The notes under the pieces are model-generated. The model was not told the origin of the DNA. It worked only from the letters and a program-made list of their open reading frames with translations, and did not search any database. Below are positions 35,855 to 44,600 of a stretch of DNA of 64,000 bases, piece by piece. Position numbers and translations under genes: made by a program. How positions within the stretch are numbered: the stretch's first letter is position 1; the number at the start of each line of letters is the position of its first letter. Origin of the DNA: Halalkalibacter oceani (GTDB lineage: Bacteria; Bacillota; Bacilli; Bacillales; Bacillaceae_D); NCBI RefSeq assembly GCF_023715705.1, contig NZ_JAMBOS010000004.1, forward strand, positions 1-64,000, in the 5' to 3' direction.

Positions 35855-36736
35855 ATGGTTCAGCTTTCGTTCGACGCCCAGCGGTCAGCTGAAGAGGATC
35901 TGCTGTCTAAAAAAACGCCCAGTCTATGCTATGTCGGCCTGTTGGATAATCAGCCGCACTGGTATTTTCCGAGTCATAAGCATGATGACCTGAGTGAAGT
36001 GATTTATATTGCCGACGGGGAAGGAACATTTAAGATAAACAATCAGACCTACAGCGGGAAAAAAGGAGATCTTCTTATTTATAACAAAGGGGTGATCCAT
36101 GAGGAGTTTTCCAATCCGGACGCTCCGGTCAAGCTTTACTTTCTCGGCATTGGGAACCTGGCGATTTCCGGTTTGGCAGAAGGGGATATCATCCCGGCAA
36201 CGGTTGAGCCTGTATTGAAAAAAAACGAATGCTCGCCTTATATCGAGGCATGTATGAAGAGGTTGTTTCAGGAAAATCAGGACAAGCAGCCGGGCTTCGC
36301 CTCTATTTGCCACCATTTGATGCTGATCATTTTACTCTTCATCCAACGGATCACAGCCGCTCAAAAAGAAGCGGCCCATCCCAGCCGCGCGCCATCGCTA
36401 AGTCTACGGATAAAGACGTATATTGAAGAAAATTATATGAAATCGATAACGCTGCAACAGATCGCCGATCATTTTTTTATTAGTCCGAGTTATGTCTGCC
36501 ATATTTTCAAGAAAGATATTGGCTATTCCCCGATGCATTATTTACTTCGCTGCCGGGTCGGTGAAGCAAAGCGTCTGCTCCTGACGACGGATTTGCGTGT
36601 TTACGAGATTGCCAGACTCGTCGGCTACGAGAACCCGAATTATTTTACGATGATGTTCAAGGAGATGACAAAGGAAACACCGACACAGTTCAAACGAAAC
36701 AATACACACATAAAAGGACTTGCCGCGGAAGGTTGA
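35855..36736 (+). CDS. AraC family transcriptional regulator
   Basis: The 293-residue protein has an N-terminal cupin (HWYFPSHKHDDLSEVIYI and GKKGDLLIYNKGVIHEEF) that binds a sugar and a C-terminal double HTH (from about 195) with LQQIADHFFISPSYVCHIFKK and EIARLVGYENPNYFTMMFK. It is divergent from the sugar ABC operon with 250 bases between, so it probably activates that operon. The ATG at 35855 follows AGGGAG. A perfect hairpin overlaps its 3' end. Confidence 0.9.
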   Translation: MVQLSFDAQRSAEEDLLSKKTPSLCYVGLLDNQPHWYFPSHKHDDLSEVIYIADGEGTFKINNQTYSGKKGDLLIYNKGVIHEEFSNPDAPVKLYFLGIGNLAISGLAEGDIIPATVEPVLKKNECSPYIEACMKRLFQENQDKQPGFASICHHLMLIILLFIQRITAAQKEAAHPSRAPSLSLRIKTYIEENYMKSITLQQIADHFFISPSYVCHIFKKDIGYSPMHYLLRCRVGEAKRLLLTTDLRVYEIARLVGYENPNYFTMMFKEMTKETPTQFKRNNTHIKGLAAEG

Positions 36737-36761
36737 TCTTTCACCTTTCCGCGACAAGTCC
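36716..36761. terminator. Terminator of the AraC gene, AAAAGG-related hairpin
   Basis: GGACTTGCCGCGGAAGGT pairs with ACCTTTCCGCGACAAGTCC around nine bases. It overlaps the last coding bases of the regulator. Its outer ACTTGC...ACAAGT arms recur in the hairpin at 41052. Confidence 0.8.
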
Positions 36762-36831
36762 GAAGTCAAATAGGTAGTTCTGCTTCTTTCAACATACAAA
36801 TTGGTAACGACCAAGACGCTGGGGTCAACGT

Positions 36832-37302
36832 TCACTTCGTCAGCTCCATAAAAGCCGCGCCGGTCAGCTGCTGCAAATCGCCTGTTTGCAGTTCAAGCTG
36901 GAGTCCAATTTTCCCGGCACTGACGATCAACGATGGCTGCCGCCGGGCGCTGCTGTCAATAAAGGTCGGGAAGTGCTTTTTCATTGCAATCGGCGAACAG
37001 CCTCCCCGCACATAGCCGGTAACGCTCAGTAAATCCTTGACCGCAAGCATTTCCACTTTTTTCTCCTGACAGGCTTTAGCGGCCTTCTTCAAATCAAGTT
37101 CCTCCGCCACCGGGATCAGAAATACATAATAAGCGTTTTTCGCTCCCTGGGCGACGAGTGTTTTGTAAACCGTTTCTACGTCCTTGCCAATTTTGCCGGC
37201 AACCGAGACACCGTCAACTTTCCCATCATTCGTTTCATAGCTGATCATTTGATAATCAACCCGTTCTTTGTCCAACAGCCTCATCGCATTTGTTTTTTTC
37301 AT
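36832..37302 (-). CDS. ybaK: Cys-tRNA(Pro) deacylase YbaK/EbsC
   Basis: The 156-residue protein of the YbaK/ProX editing family contains VDGVSVAGKIG, AYYVFLIPVAEELDLKKAAK (catalytic lysine) and GYVRGGCSPIAMKKHFPTFID with the GxxSPIG-like loop. It hydrolyses cysteine mischarged on tRNA-Pro in the cytoplasm. ATG follows GAGGGAAC. It starts seven bases after the stop of the upstream exporter gene and probably shares its transcript. Confidence 0.9.
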   Translation of the reverse strand: MKKTNAMRLLDKERVDYQMISYETNDGKVDGVSVAGKIGKDVETVYKTLVAQGAKNAYYVFLIPVAEELDLKKAAKACQEKKVEMLAVKDLLSVTGYVRGGCSPIAMKKHFPTFIDSSARRQPSLIVSAGKIGLQLELQTGDLQQLTGAAFMELTK

Positions 37303-37309
37303 CGTTCCC

Positions 37310-38539
37310 TCACATCACTTTTTTCGTCTGAAGCGCACTGGCCGCGACTGTTTTTCGCAAACCAAACAGATACAAAAACAATGCCGCCGCGCTGGACAGC
37401 AAAATAATCAAGCCCATTGGCAATGCACTAGACCCTCCGATTCCTACTAATGGAGCCATCGCCCCGCCAATGCTGAACTGGACAAGACCAAGTAAGGCAG
37501 AAGCACTTCCGGCATGGCTTCCCTGACTCTTCATCGCCAGGGAGACCCCGCTCGGATTAATGAAGCCGATGCTGGAAACCGTGAGAAACAGCGCCAGTAA
37601 AAGCGGGACTAAGCCGGCCTCCAGCAAAATCACAACCGAGAGGATCAGACCGCCGCTAACGAGCAGCAATAAGCCGAGAAAAAGAAAGCGGATCTCCGGG
37701 ATCCGGCCGGCGAAGCGGCCTGTTAGTTGTGAGGCGATAATCAAGCCGAGCGCATTCACCCCGAAAATGATGCTGTACATTTGCGGTGACACCTGGAACA
37801 TCTCCTGAAGAACAAAAGGAGATCCCGCAATATAGGAAAACATCCCTCCCGAGGCGAGACCGACAATCAAAGCATAACTCATAAAAAGCCGATCCTTCAA
37901 CAATCGTTTGAAAATTGTCACCGCTTCATTGAACCCACCTGTAGAACGACTTTCTTCAGCCAACGTTTCGGGCAAGCGCCAAGTGATGAGAAAAAACATC
38001 ACGACCCCCAACACACTAAGGGTAACGAATATTCCGCGCCACGAAACATATTGCAGCAAAAATCCGCCTAAAATCGGTGCAAAGATCGGCGCCACTCCCA
38101 TAATAAGCACGAGCAGCGAAAATATTTTCGTCATTTCAGAACCAGAATAGCGATCGCGGACACAGGCACGTGAAATGACCATTCCCGCAGCACCGGCAGC
38201 CCCTTGAACAAAACGCAGCAGCACGAGCATCCAGATAGACGGCGCGAACGCACATAGAATAGACGCAAAAGCATACACGGCCAAAGCAATAATCAATGGT
38301 TTCCGGCGCCCATGAATGTCGCTAAGCGGTCCGACAATCATCTGGCCAAGCGCCAAGCCAAGCAAACATGCCGTTAAGCTGAGCTGAATCGTTGAGGCCG
38401 GCGTTTGGAGATGTTCAGCCATTGCCGGAAAAGCAGGCAAATACATATCGATCGTTAAGGGACCAAACGCTGACAACGCCCCTAGCATCACAATAAAGAT
38501 TCCCCTGCTCATTCGGCTCCCAGCAGATTCCTTTTCCAT
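37310..38539 (-). CDS. Bcr/CflA-type multidrug MFS transporter
   Basis: The 409-residue membrane protein has twelve predicted membrane segments and the MFS motif A GPLSDIHGRRKPLI after segment 2, the PAFPAMAEHLQTP N-terminal loop of the Bcr/CflA family and RACVRDRYSG. It exports drugs by proton antiport. The ATG at 38539 was chosen for GGAG eight bases upstream; the longer frame to 38647 has no ribosome binding site. Confidence 0.9.
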   Translation of the reverse strand: MEKESAGSRMSRGIFIVMLGALSAFGPLTIDMYLPAFPAMAEHLQTPASTIQLSLTACLLGLALGQMIVGPLSDIHGRRKPLIIALAVYAFASILCAFAPSIWMLVLLRFVQGAAGAAGMVISRACVRDRYSGSEMTKIFSLLVLIMGVAPIFAPILGGFLLQYVSWRGIFVTLSVLGVVMFFLITWRLPETLAEESRSTGGFNEAVTIFKRLLKDRLFMSYALIVGLASGGMFSYIAGSPFVLQEMFQVSPQMYSIIFGVNALGLIIASQLTGRFAGRIPEIRFLFLGLLLLVSGGLILSVVILLEAGLVPLLLALFLTVSSIGFINPSGVSLAMKSQGSHAGSASALLGLVQFSIGGAMAPLVGIGGSSALPMGLIILLSSAAALFLYLFGLRKTVAASALQTKKVM

Positions 38540-38729
38540 CTTTCTATCTCCTCTCCTTAAGACCCTTTGATTGTAAACAGTTTCCAATGAGAGGTCAAGA
38601 GAAGAAATCGGAATCACAGTGGCGTTACTCAAAAATGACATCATCAAAAAAAAGCCGGCTGGCGGCTCTTTCAGCTTCGTTCAAATGTACAACCCTCGTG
38701 CGTATGTTTGCCGGAGTGCGGTTGCTTTT

Positions 38730-39545
38730 TTAATGGGCAATGCCTCTCACGAAAGAAAGCGGCATGAAGTGGGCTCTCTTGTTCACGCTCTTAATCGACT
38801 GGTACGCTTTTGTTTCCTGTTTTACTATATTTCTACCTATATGGCGGAATCTCATCCCGTTTTCCAGCTCCGGTTGCAGCGTAATCACCTTGCCACGTTG
38901 AACGGAAGTAATGATCGCTTCATCCTCCAAAATCGCACCAAGTAACGGAATCGCCAACGTTTGCAACACTTCCTCGATACTGAGTCTTCCACCTTTTCCG
39001 CCTTCTTTTTCATTGTACCAATTAATGACCAGGGAAGAAGATGAGCGCAGAGTTTCTTCCAGAATACCGATTACTCTGTCAGCATCACGTAATGCGATTA
39101 AGTCTGGTGTCGTGACGATAATCGCTTCATCTGAAGACTGGATGACCGTCTCGAATCCTTTTTCAATCCCCGCAGGTGAATCGATCAACACATAATCAAA
39201 TTGTCCGCTTTCACGAAGGTCGGAAATCGCCTGATGAAATAAAACAGGATCACATTCTGTAAATGAGCCGTTTTTATGCCCGGGAAGCAAATAAAGATTT
39301 GGTACATATTTATCCTTCACTAGCACACTCTTCATTGGAAGAGAGGCGTGGTTGAAATAATCAAACAAATCAAAAATAATGCGATTCGTCAACCCAAGAG
39401 GAATGTCCAAATTACACAAACCGAAATCAGCATCTACGACACATACCTTTTTCCCCATTAGAGCCAGAGCCGCCCCGACGTTCGCCCTTACCGTCGTTTT
39501 ACCGACGCCTCCTTTACCTGAGGTGATCGCAATTACTTTTGTCAT
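38730..39545 (-). CDS. MinD-like ATPase with altered C-terminus
   Basis: The 271-residue ParA/MinD-family ATPase has the deviant Walker A SGKGGVGKTTVRAN, VVDADFGLCNLDIPLGL, DYVLIDSPAGIE (Walker B) and VVTTPDLIALRDADRV. It aligns with MinD over most of its length, but the C-terminal tail after VNKRAHF reads MPLSFVRGIAH instead of the amphipathic helix that normally carries MinD to membranes. No minC is near. It lies 14 bases after a newly found membrane microprotein with a basic tail. The ATG follows AAAGGGGA. Confidence 0.85.
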   Translation of the reverse strand: MTKVIAITSGKGGVGKTTVRANVGAALALMGKKVCVVDADFGLCNLDIPLGLTNRIIFDLFDYFNHASLPMKSVLVKDKYVPNLYLLPGHKNGSFTECDPVLFHQAISDLRESGQFDYVLIDSPAGIEKGFETVIQSSDEAIIVTTPDLIALRDADRVIGILEETLRSSSSLVINWYNEKEGGKGGRLSIEEVLQTLAIPLLGAILEDEAIITSVQRGKVITLQPELENGMRFRHIGRNIVKQETKAYQSIKSVNKRAHFMPLSFVRGIAH

Positions 39546-39559
39546 AGACAGTTCCCCTT

Positions 39560-39730
39560 TCATTCATTCGTTCTGAGCGAATCAATCAACCGTTGCTTGA
39601 TTCGCTGTTTTTTTCGATAGATTTTCCGTTTTCTTTTATAGAAAAACGCTATTTTTGCTGTTACTAGAATTAAAATCAGACAAATAAAAAATGCCAATAT
39701 TCGCCCTTCCCTTCTCGGAAAATGACTCAT
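39560..39730 (-). CDS. Single-pass membrane microprotein upstream of the MinD-like gene
   Basis: This 56-residue frame has a hydrophobic segment (ILAFFICLILILVTAKIAFF, residues 11-30) followed by a strongly basic cytoplasmic tail (YKRKRKIYRKKQRIKQRL) and ends LIDSLRTNE. The stop TGA is 14 bases before the MinD-like start, so both genes probably share a transcript and the ribosome binding site of minD overlaps its end. The start is uncertain: no Shine-Dalgarno sequence stands before ATG 39730, and TTG at 39697-39695 is the alternative. Its basic tail could bind acidic lipids or the ATPase. Confidence 0.6.
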   Translation of the reverse strand: MSHFPRREGRILAFFICLILILVTAKIAFFYKRKRKIYRKKQRIKQRLIDSLRTNE

Positions 39731-39942
39731 TCATTCAATTTGCGCCAAGTAGGCTCATCATACTACAGCACCACTTAAAAAAAACTGAAATTTGTTGTTT
39801 CTTGTCAGAAAGTTTGATTTTTATAGGTATAATGAAGTATTATGTCGCTGGGGTGGTAGGAAATTGGGATGGATAGATTTTGTTTTTGAGCTTAATTTGA
39901 TACGATAGCTACTAACAGAGAGAAGGAGAGGAGGCAAGCGCA

Positions 39943-41046
39943 TTGCTTAATGTCATCATTATCGACGATGAAATACACGCGATAAAATTAGTCGAACATT
40001 ATTTAAACGAAATTGCTCAAGTACATATATTGGCGCGCTTCCAGGACCCGTTACAAGTCTTCACTATCGATGACCTGTCGAAAATTGATGTCATTTTTCT
40101 CGATATTGAAATGCCGGGTGTGAATGGATTTGAATTTGCCAAGGAAATCAGTGAACACCACGAGAAAATAAAGATTGTGTTTGTCACCGCTTTCAGCCAA
40201 TATGCCGTTGGCGCCTTTGAGCTCGATACAGTTGTCGATTATTTAGTAAAGCCGATTAGCAAGGAGCGGCTGCTGAAAACAATGAACCGGCTGATCAAGT
40301 CTGACAAGACATGTGATTCAGATCTGGCTATTTCTTGTTTCGGAGCTTTTGAGGCGTATTATAAAGGAGAGCCGATTGCCTGGAAAACGTATAAAGTGAA
40401 GGAGCTTTTCGCTTATTTGCTTCACCAGCACACCCCGGTGGACAGGCTGAAAATCTTTGATGACCTTTGGCCAGAGTTACCCGACGAGAAAGCAAAAGTA
40501 AATTTCCACACTTGTATTTCGCTGCTGCGTAAAGCATTTCGCGAAATGGGCTATGATCATGTTATTAAAAGAACCGGAAGTCAGTATCAATTTACGCTGA
40601 CCACCTATCAATCTGACATTCAGACGATTGAATGGGCTCTGGCTGAGCTTCAGCAGGAACCTCCAGTTAATTCAGAAACAAACTATGAGACGATTCTTTC
40701 TTTGTACAAAGGAGCATACCTGGAAAGAGAAGACTACCATTGGAGCTTTCATAAACGTGAGGAACTTCAACAGAGCGTCCATACCTGCCTCTTAACGAGA
40801 GCGTCTCAATTCATGAAAAGCGGTAGCCTTGAGCAGGCCGTTCTCTACTTTCAAAAAATGATTGAAGTCAACCCAACGGTCGAGGAGACATATTACCAAT
40901 TAATGAATCTTTACTTGCAATTGGATAAGAAGATAGAAGCACTGAAGCTTTATTCACGTCTTGAAGCGACATTGGAGGAATTTGGCCTGGAACCATCTTC
41001 AAGCTCGAAGACACTATATAAGGAGCTTATGAGGAAAAAGAGTTAG
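39943..41046 (+). CDS. Response regulator with SARP-type DNA-binding and BTAD domains
   Basis: The 367-residue protein has a receiver domain (residues 1-120) with IIDDE, phosphorylated aspartate in FLDIEMPG, and LVKPIS; a winged-helix DNA-binding domain (about 130-225; ELFAYLLHQHTPVDRLKIFDDLWPE, INFHTCISLLRKA); and a bacterial transcriptional activator domain (about 240-360) with TPR-like helices. A TTG start follows GGAGAGGAGG by seven bases. No kinase gene is adjacent. It is divergent from the MinD-like unit. Confidence 0.88.
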   Translation: MLNVIIIDDEIHAIKLVEHYLNEIAQVHILARFQDPLQVFTIDDLSKIDVIFLDIEMPGVNGFEFAKEISEHHEKIKIVFVTAFSQYAVGAFELDTVVDYLVKPISKERLLKTMNRLIKSDKTCDSDLAISCFGAFEAYYKGEPIAWKTYKVKELFAYLLHQHTPVDRLKIFDDLWPELPDEKAKVNFHTCISLLRKAFREMGYDHVIKRTGSQYQFTLTTYQSDIQTIEWALAELQQEPPVNSETNYETILSLYKGAYLEREDYHWSFHKREELQQSVHTCLLTRASQFMKSGSLEQAVLYFQKMIEVNPTVEETYYQLMNLYLQLDKKIEALKLYSRLEATLEEFGLEPSSSSKTLYKELMRKKS

Positions 41047-41051
41047 ACTTA

Positions 41052-41082
41052 CCCGAAAAGGCAACCATTCAACCTTTTCGGG
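41052..41082. terminator. Terminator of the SARP-type regulator
   Basis: CCCGAAAAGG pairs perfectly with CCTTTTCGGG; six bases after the stop of the regulator. The convergent hyuE stop is 21 bases away, so it may serve both genes. Confidence 0.75.
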
Positions 41083-41102
41083 ACAAGCCTCTGCGTCAAC
41101 GG

Positions 41103-41840
41103 TTACGACTTGCTTCCAAACGGGGCGAGCATACCGGTAAATTGTTTTGTTTCAGGTGCTTTGTAGGTTTTTAGCTTGCTCGTCGTTTTTCCAAGGTCGA
41201 CGATCGCTTCGGCGAACTTCACTGCGGCAACAACACCGTCAATGACCGGCACCTGTAATTCCTCTTCTAACTCATTGGCAAACTCGGCCATCCCCGCGCA
41301 CCCGAGCAGAATTGCCTCGGCATTCTCCTCTTCGACAGCTTTACGCCCCTCCTGCCGCAAGAGTTCCATTCCTCTCTCCGGATCGCGCTCAAAATCAAGA
41401 ACGCACATCGGCGTCGTCCGGATGTTCAGTACACGCCGGCTCATGCCATAGCTGTCAACCAGCTCCTCAAGCATCGTCTTAATTCTTGGCAGCACCGTCA
41501 CAATTGAAAAGCGGGCAGCAAGCATCGATGCCATATACATGGAAGCTTCCGCGATGCCGATCACAGGTGCTTCCGTCACCTCCCGCGCCGCCTGCAGACC
41601 AGGATCTCCGTAGCAGGCAATTACATAAGCATCGACGCCTTCCTCCTCGCCTTTTTTTACCTCTTCAAGCACGCCGGGAATACTCAAATATTCATCATAA
41701 AAGGATTCAATCGAGGCCGGGCCAATTTCCGGACTGACGGCGATAATTTCCGTATCCGGACGCTTGACACTTTCTGCGGCACCGGCGATCCCCTTTGTCA
41801 TTTCCCACGTCGTATTCGGATTGATGACTTTTATTTTCAT
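41103..41840 (-). CDS. hyuE: Hydantoin racemase / Asp-Glu racemase family
   Basis: The 245-residue protein of the Asp/Glu/hydantoin racemase family starts MKIKVINPNTTWEMT. It has the two catalytic cysteines expected in this family (about residues 79 and 188: VIACYGDPGL and ILLGCAGMAE) that act as the acid/base pair. It interconverts D- and L-5-substituted hydantoins. The ATG at 41840 follows AAGGAGG; the longer frame to 41939 is not supported. It is the last gene of the hyu operon. Confidence 0.88.
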   Translation of the reverse strand: MKIKVINPNTTWEMTKGIAGAAESVKRPDTEIIAVSPEIGPASIESFYDEYLSIPGVLEEVKKGEEEGVDAYVIACYGDPGLQAAREVTEAPVIGIAEASMYMASMLAARFSIVTVLPRIKTMLEELVDSYGMSRRVLNIRTTPMCVLDFERDPERGMELLRQEGRKAVEEENAEAILLGCAGMAEFANELEEELQVPVIDGVVAAVKFAEAIVDLGKTTSKLKTYKAPETKQFTGMLAPFGSKS

Positions 41841-41841
41841 G

Positions 41842-43272
41842 TTAAATCGCCTCCTTCTCTTCAACAGGCTGCTGCTGTGCCAGCGAATGCTGAACTTCGA
41901 TTTTCCCGAAAATTTCCGGCTGATAGTACTTCTTTGCAATCCAGAATTTCATCAGCGGGTAATAGAGGGCGTTTGAAATAAGGAAGGCAGTAAAGAATCC
42001 ATAGTCAGGAAAGAAGAAAACAGAGAGACCTGCCGGGACATAGGCAATCAGCGCGGCCGGATTTACATTATTCCAATATTCATACTGTCCTCCGGATTGA
42101 TAGAGCTCCTCGATATTCAGCTGGCGTTTGCGGAGGAAGTAATAGTCGCAAAACATAATTCCGGCAATCGGTGATAAGAGAGCGGAGATGATGATCAAAA
42201 TTTGCGGCAGGGCATCGGCGAATGCCCATGGCTGCATCACTAAGCCGATCGTGCCGGCAATGATCGCCCCGGTGGCGAATGTAATCTTTTTCGGAAAATA
42301 ATTGACAATAATGTAGCCCGGCGGCAGCAGGTTCGCGCTGATGTTCGTCGACCATTGGGCCAGAATAACAAACGCGAGGCAAAGCACAAGCACAAGCGGG
42401 CTGCCTTCGCCGAGGACGGCCGTCATCGTCTCAATCGGATTCCAGTTGCCTGTCGCCACGCCGCTTGTCATACCGATAATCGTGAAGAGAATCATTGAGC
42501 TTAATAAGCCTAACACCTGACTCACGCCACTTCCTTTATTCGCTTTAAACCACGAGCCTTTCTTATCCGCACTCTTCACTTTTAAAAACCTGGTGAAATC
42601 AGATGCGTTAAGCGCCATCGTGATGTACATTCCCATGAACACAACGATGCCGTATCCAAGGGAAAGACCTCCATCTCCTTCAAGAGCGAAAAGCGAGCTG
42701 AACGTGATATCAAATTGCGTCATAATTAAATACTGCAAATAGATCCCGATAATTAAAATGCTTGGAGCCGCCAAAATTTCAAACTTCTTAATCGCATCGA
42801 TGCCCATTGCTGTATTAATAATCTGGATTGCCCCAAATAAGATAATCAACAAGGTCAAATTGGAATAATCAAAAAGGATGATTGTAATTTCATTTAAGGC
42901 GAAGGCCCCCATCCATGTTTGAAAGCCAAACCAGAATATCGCCGGAATCGCCCGGACGGTAGCGGGAATATGCGTCCCCAAATAACCGAAGCACGCCCGA
43001 ATATATACGGCGTACGGAATCCCGTATTTAATCCCGAAGTCACCGAGCAGTACCAGCAGCGCGGCAACCACTAAATTTCCCAACAGCGCCGCGGTTACGA
43101 TCTGACCTGGAGATAAGGAGGGATAAAGCTGGGCTGCCGTAGTAAAAGTCGCAAGCTGTACGGCAATCCCTACCCATAAGAAGAAGAAGCCGAAAGTCGA
43201 AATATTTCTTTCCTTGTCTAAAGTAGGCATAATATCTTTTCCCTGTAAACTTACTTCTCTTTTCTGACTCAT
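41842..43272 (-). CDS. hyuP: NCS1 family hydantoin/allantoin transporter (Mhp1-like)
   Basis: The 476-residue transporter has about twelve membrane segments. Residues that form the ligand site in Mhp1 are present in their family motifs: [11 protein letters not shown] (glutamine), [11 protein letters not shown] (tryptophan and glutamine) and [15 protein letters not shown] (asparagine). Sodium-coupled hydantoin uptake is therefore likely; allantoin or nucleobases are alternatives. The ATG at 43272 follows GGAGGG; it lies between hyuC and hyuE. Its TAA is one base before the racemase start. Confidence 0.88.
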   Translation of the reverse strand: MSQKREVSLQGKDIMPTLDKERNISTFGFFFLWVGIAVQLATFTTAAQLYPSLSPGQIVTAALLGNLVVAALLVLLGDFGIKYGIPYAVYIRACFGYLGTHIPATVRAIPAIFWFGFQTWMGAFALNEITIILFDYSNLTLLIILFGAIQIINTAMGIDAIKKFEILAAPSILIIGIYLQYLIMTQFDITFSSLFALEGDGGLSLGYGIVVFMGMYITMALNASDFTRFLKVKSADKKGSWFKANKGSGVSQVLGLLSSMILFTIIGMTSGVATGNWNPIETMTAVLGEGSPLVLVLCLAFVILAQWSTNISANLLPPGYIIVNYFPKKITFATGAIIAGTIGLVMQPWAFADALPQILIIISALLSPIAGIMFCDYYFLRKRQLNIEELYQSGGQYEYWNNVNPAALIAYVPAGLSVFFFPDYGFFTAFLISNALYYPLMKFWIAKKYYQPEIFGKIEVQHSLAQQQPVEEKEAI

Positions 43273-43300
43273 CGTATAAACTCCCTCCATACTGCTTATT

Positions 43301-44551
43301 TTATTGGTAAGCGAGATAGTGCAATGTCGTTTCCAGCAGGATCGAGGCTCCCTTGGAGATGTCCTCAATCTCCGCCCACTCCTTCGGGTTGTGACTGATT
43401 CCATCCTGGCAGCGAACAAAAATCATCCCAATATCTGTGATTTCTTTCATCATCATTGCATCATGGCCGGCACCACTTATCATCAGCGGCGGCGCGAACC
43501 CGAGTGACTTCGCCGCTGCCTGCATTCTGGCCCGCACATGCCCGGCGCATTCAACCGGCGGCTGAATAAGATGGCAAATGAACTCGTGCTGTAAACCGCG
43601 CTTTTCTGCAATGGCCTGCGCCGCTACTTTCAATTCCTCAATTCGCGCCGTTCTTCTCTGCAAATCGGTATCGCGAACATCAAGGCTGAACTGGACTTCT
43701 TCGGCAATAACATTCGCTCCACCGGGAAATGCCCTAATCTTTCCGACAGTCGCGACGGTCGCCGCCTCCGCCTCCTGCGAACAAATCTGCTCAATTCTGG
43801 CAATCAGCTCGGCCGCGCCGGCGACGGGATCAATCCGCAATGACATCGGAACCGTACCGGCATGCCCGGCTTCTCCGCGTAATTTCACCGTAAACCAGGC
43901 AGGACCGGCAATTCCTGTCACAATTCCGACCGGCTCGTTTACCGCCTGTAAATAAGGCCCTTGCTCAATATGCATTTCAAGATAAACTTTCACCTCGCCC
44001 TGTCCACGCACACTTTGCCGGCATTTTTCAGGCTCCAGGTTGAAGGAGCGCATCGCTTCAAGGCGGCTTACTCCCGCTTCATCCGTTTTCCATAATTCCT
44101 CCGGTCCGACTTTTCCGACCATCCCACGGCTGCCAAACAAGCCCCCGGAAAATCGGGTTCCTTCCTCGTCAAGAAAAGCAACGACCTCGAGCGGATGATC
44201 ATGAGTGACCGCCGCTTCCTTTAAAATTTGTGCGATTTCAATGCCGGCGATCACCCCGACGGTGCCATCAAACATCCCTCCATTCGGAACAGTATCAATA
44301 TGCGAGCCGATCATCACCGCCGGTGCCTGCCGATTGTTCCCATTTTTCCGACCGATTAAGTTGCCAAAATGATCGTGATAAACGATTAACCCCGCTTCTT
44401 CCATCCATTTCGCCACCTGCATTTGGGCCTGTCGGTCTTCGATTGTTAACGCCTCGCGCGTCACCCCCCCTTCGGCTGTTCTGCCTATCTCCGCCAATTG
44501 CTCTAACCGTTTCATCATGCGTTGACTATTAACCCGAAATAATTGTTTCAT
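43301..44551 (-). CDS. hyuC: N-carbamoyl-L-amino acid hydrolase (second copy)
   Basis: The 416-residue M20 zinc hydrolase has [15 protein letters not shown], the catalytic [27 protein letters not shown] and [10 protein letters not shown]. It would convert the N-carbamoyl-L-amino acid made by HyuA/HyuB to the free amino acid. It is similar to but distinct from the copy at 13396-14628 (different spacing and sequence in every block). ATG follows GGAAAGGGCG. It sits between hyuB and hyuP. Confidence 0.88.
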   Translation of the reverse strand: MKQLFRVNSQRMMKRLEQLAEIGRTAEGGVTREALTIEDRQAQMQVAKWMEEAGLIVYHDHFGNLIGRKNGNNRQAPAVMIGSHIDTVPNGGMFDGTVGVIAGIEIAQILKEAAVTHDHPLEVVAFLDEEGTRFSGGLFGSRGMVGKVGPEELWKTDEAGVSRLEAMRSFNLEPEKCRQSVRGQGEVKVYLEMHIEQGPYLQAVNEPVGIVTGIAGPAWFTVKLRGEAGHAGTVPMSLRIDPVAGAAELIARIEQICSQEAEAATVATVGKIRAFPGGANVIAEEVQFSLDVRDTDLQRRTARIEELKVAAQAIAEKRGLQHEFICHLIQPPVECAGHVRARMQAAAKSLGFAPPLMISGAGHDAMMMKEITDIGMIFVRCQDGISHNPKEWAEIEDISKGASILLETTLHYLAYQ

Positions 44552-44600
44552 CCTACGCCCTTTCCTGTTTCTGTCGTTGTTGTCTTATCAGTAAGGAAGC

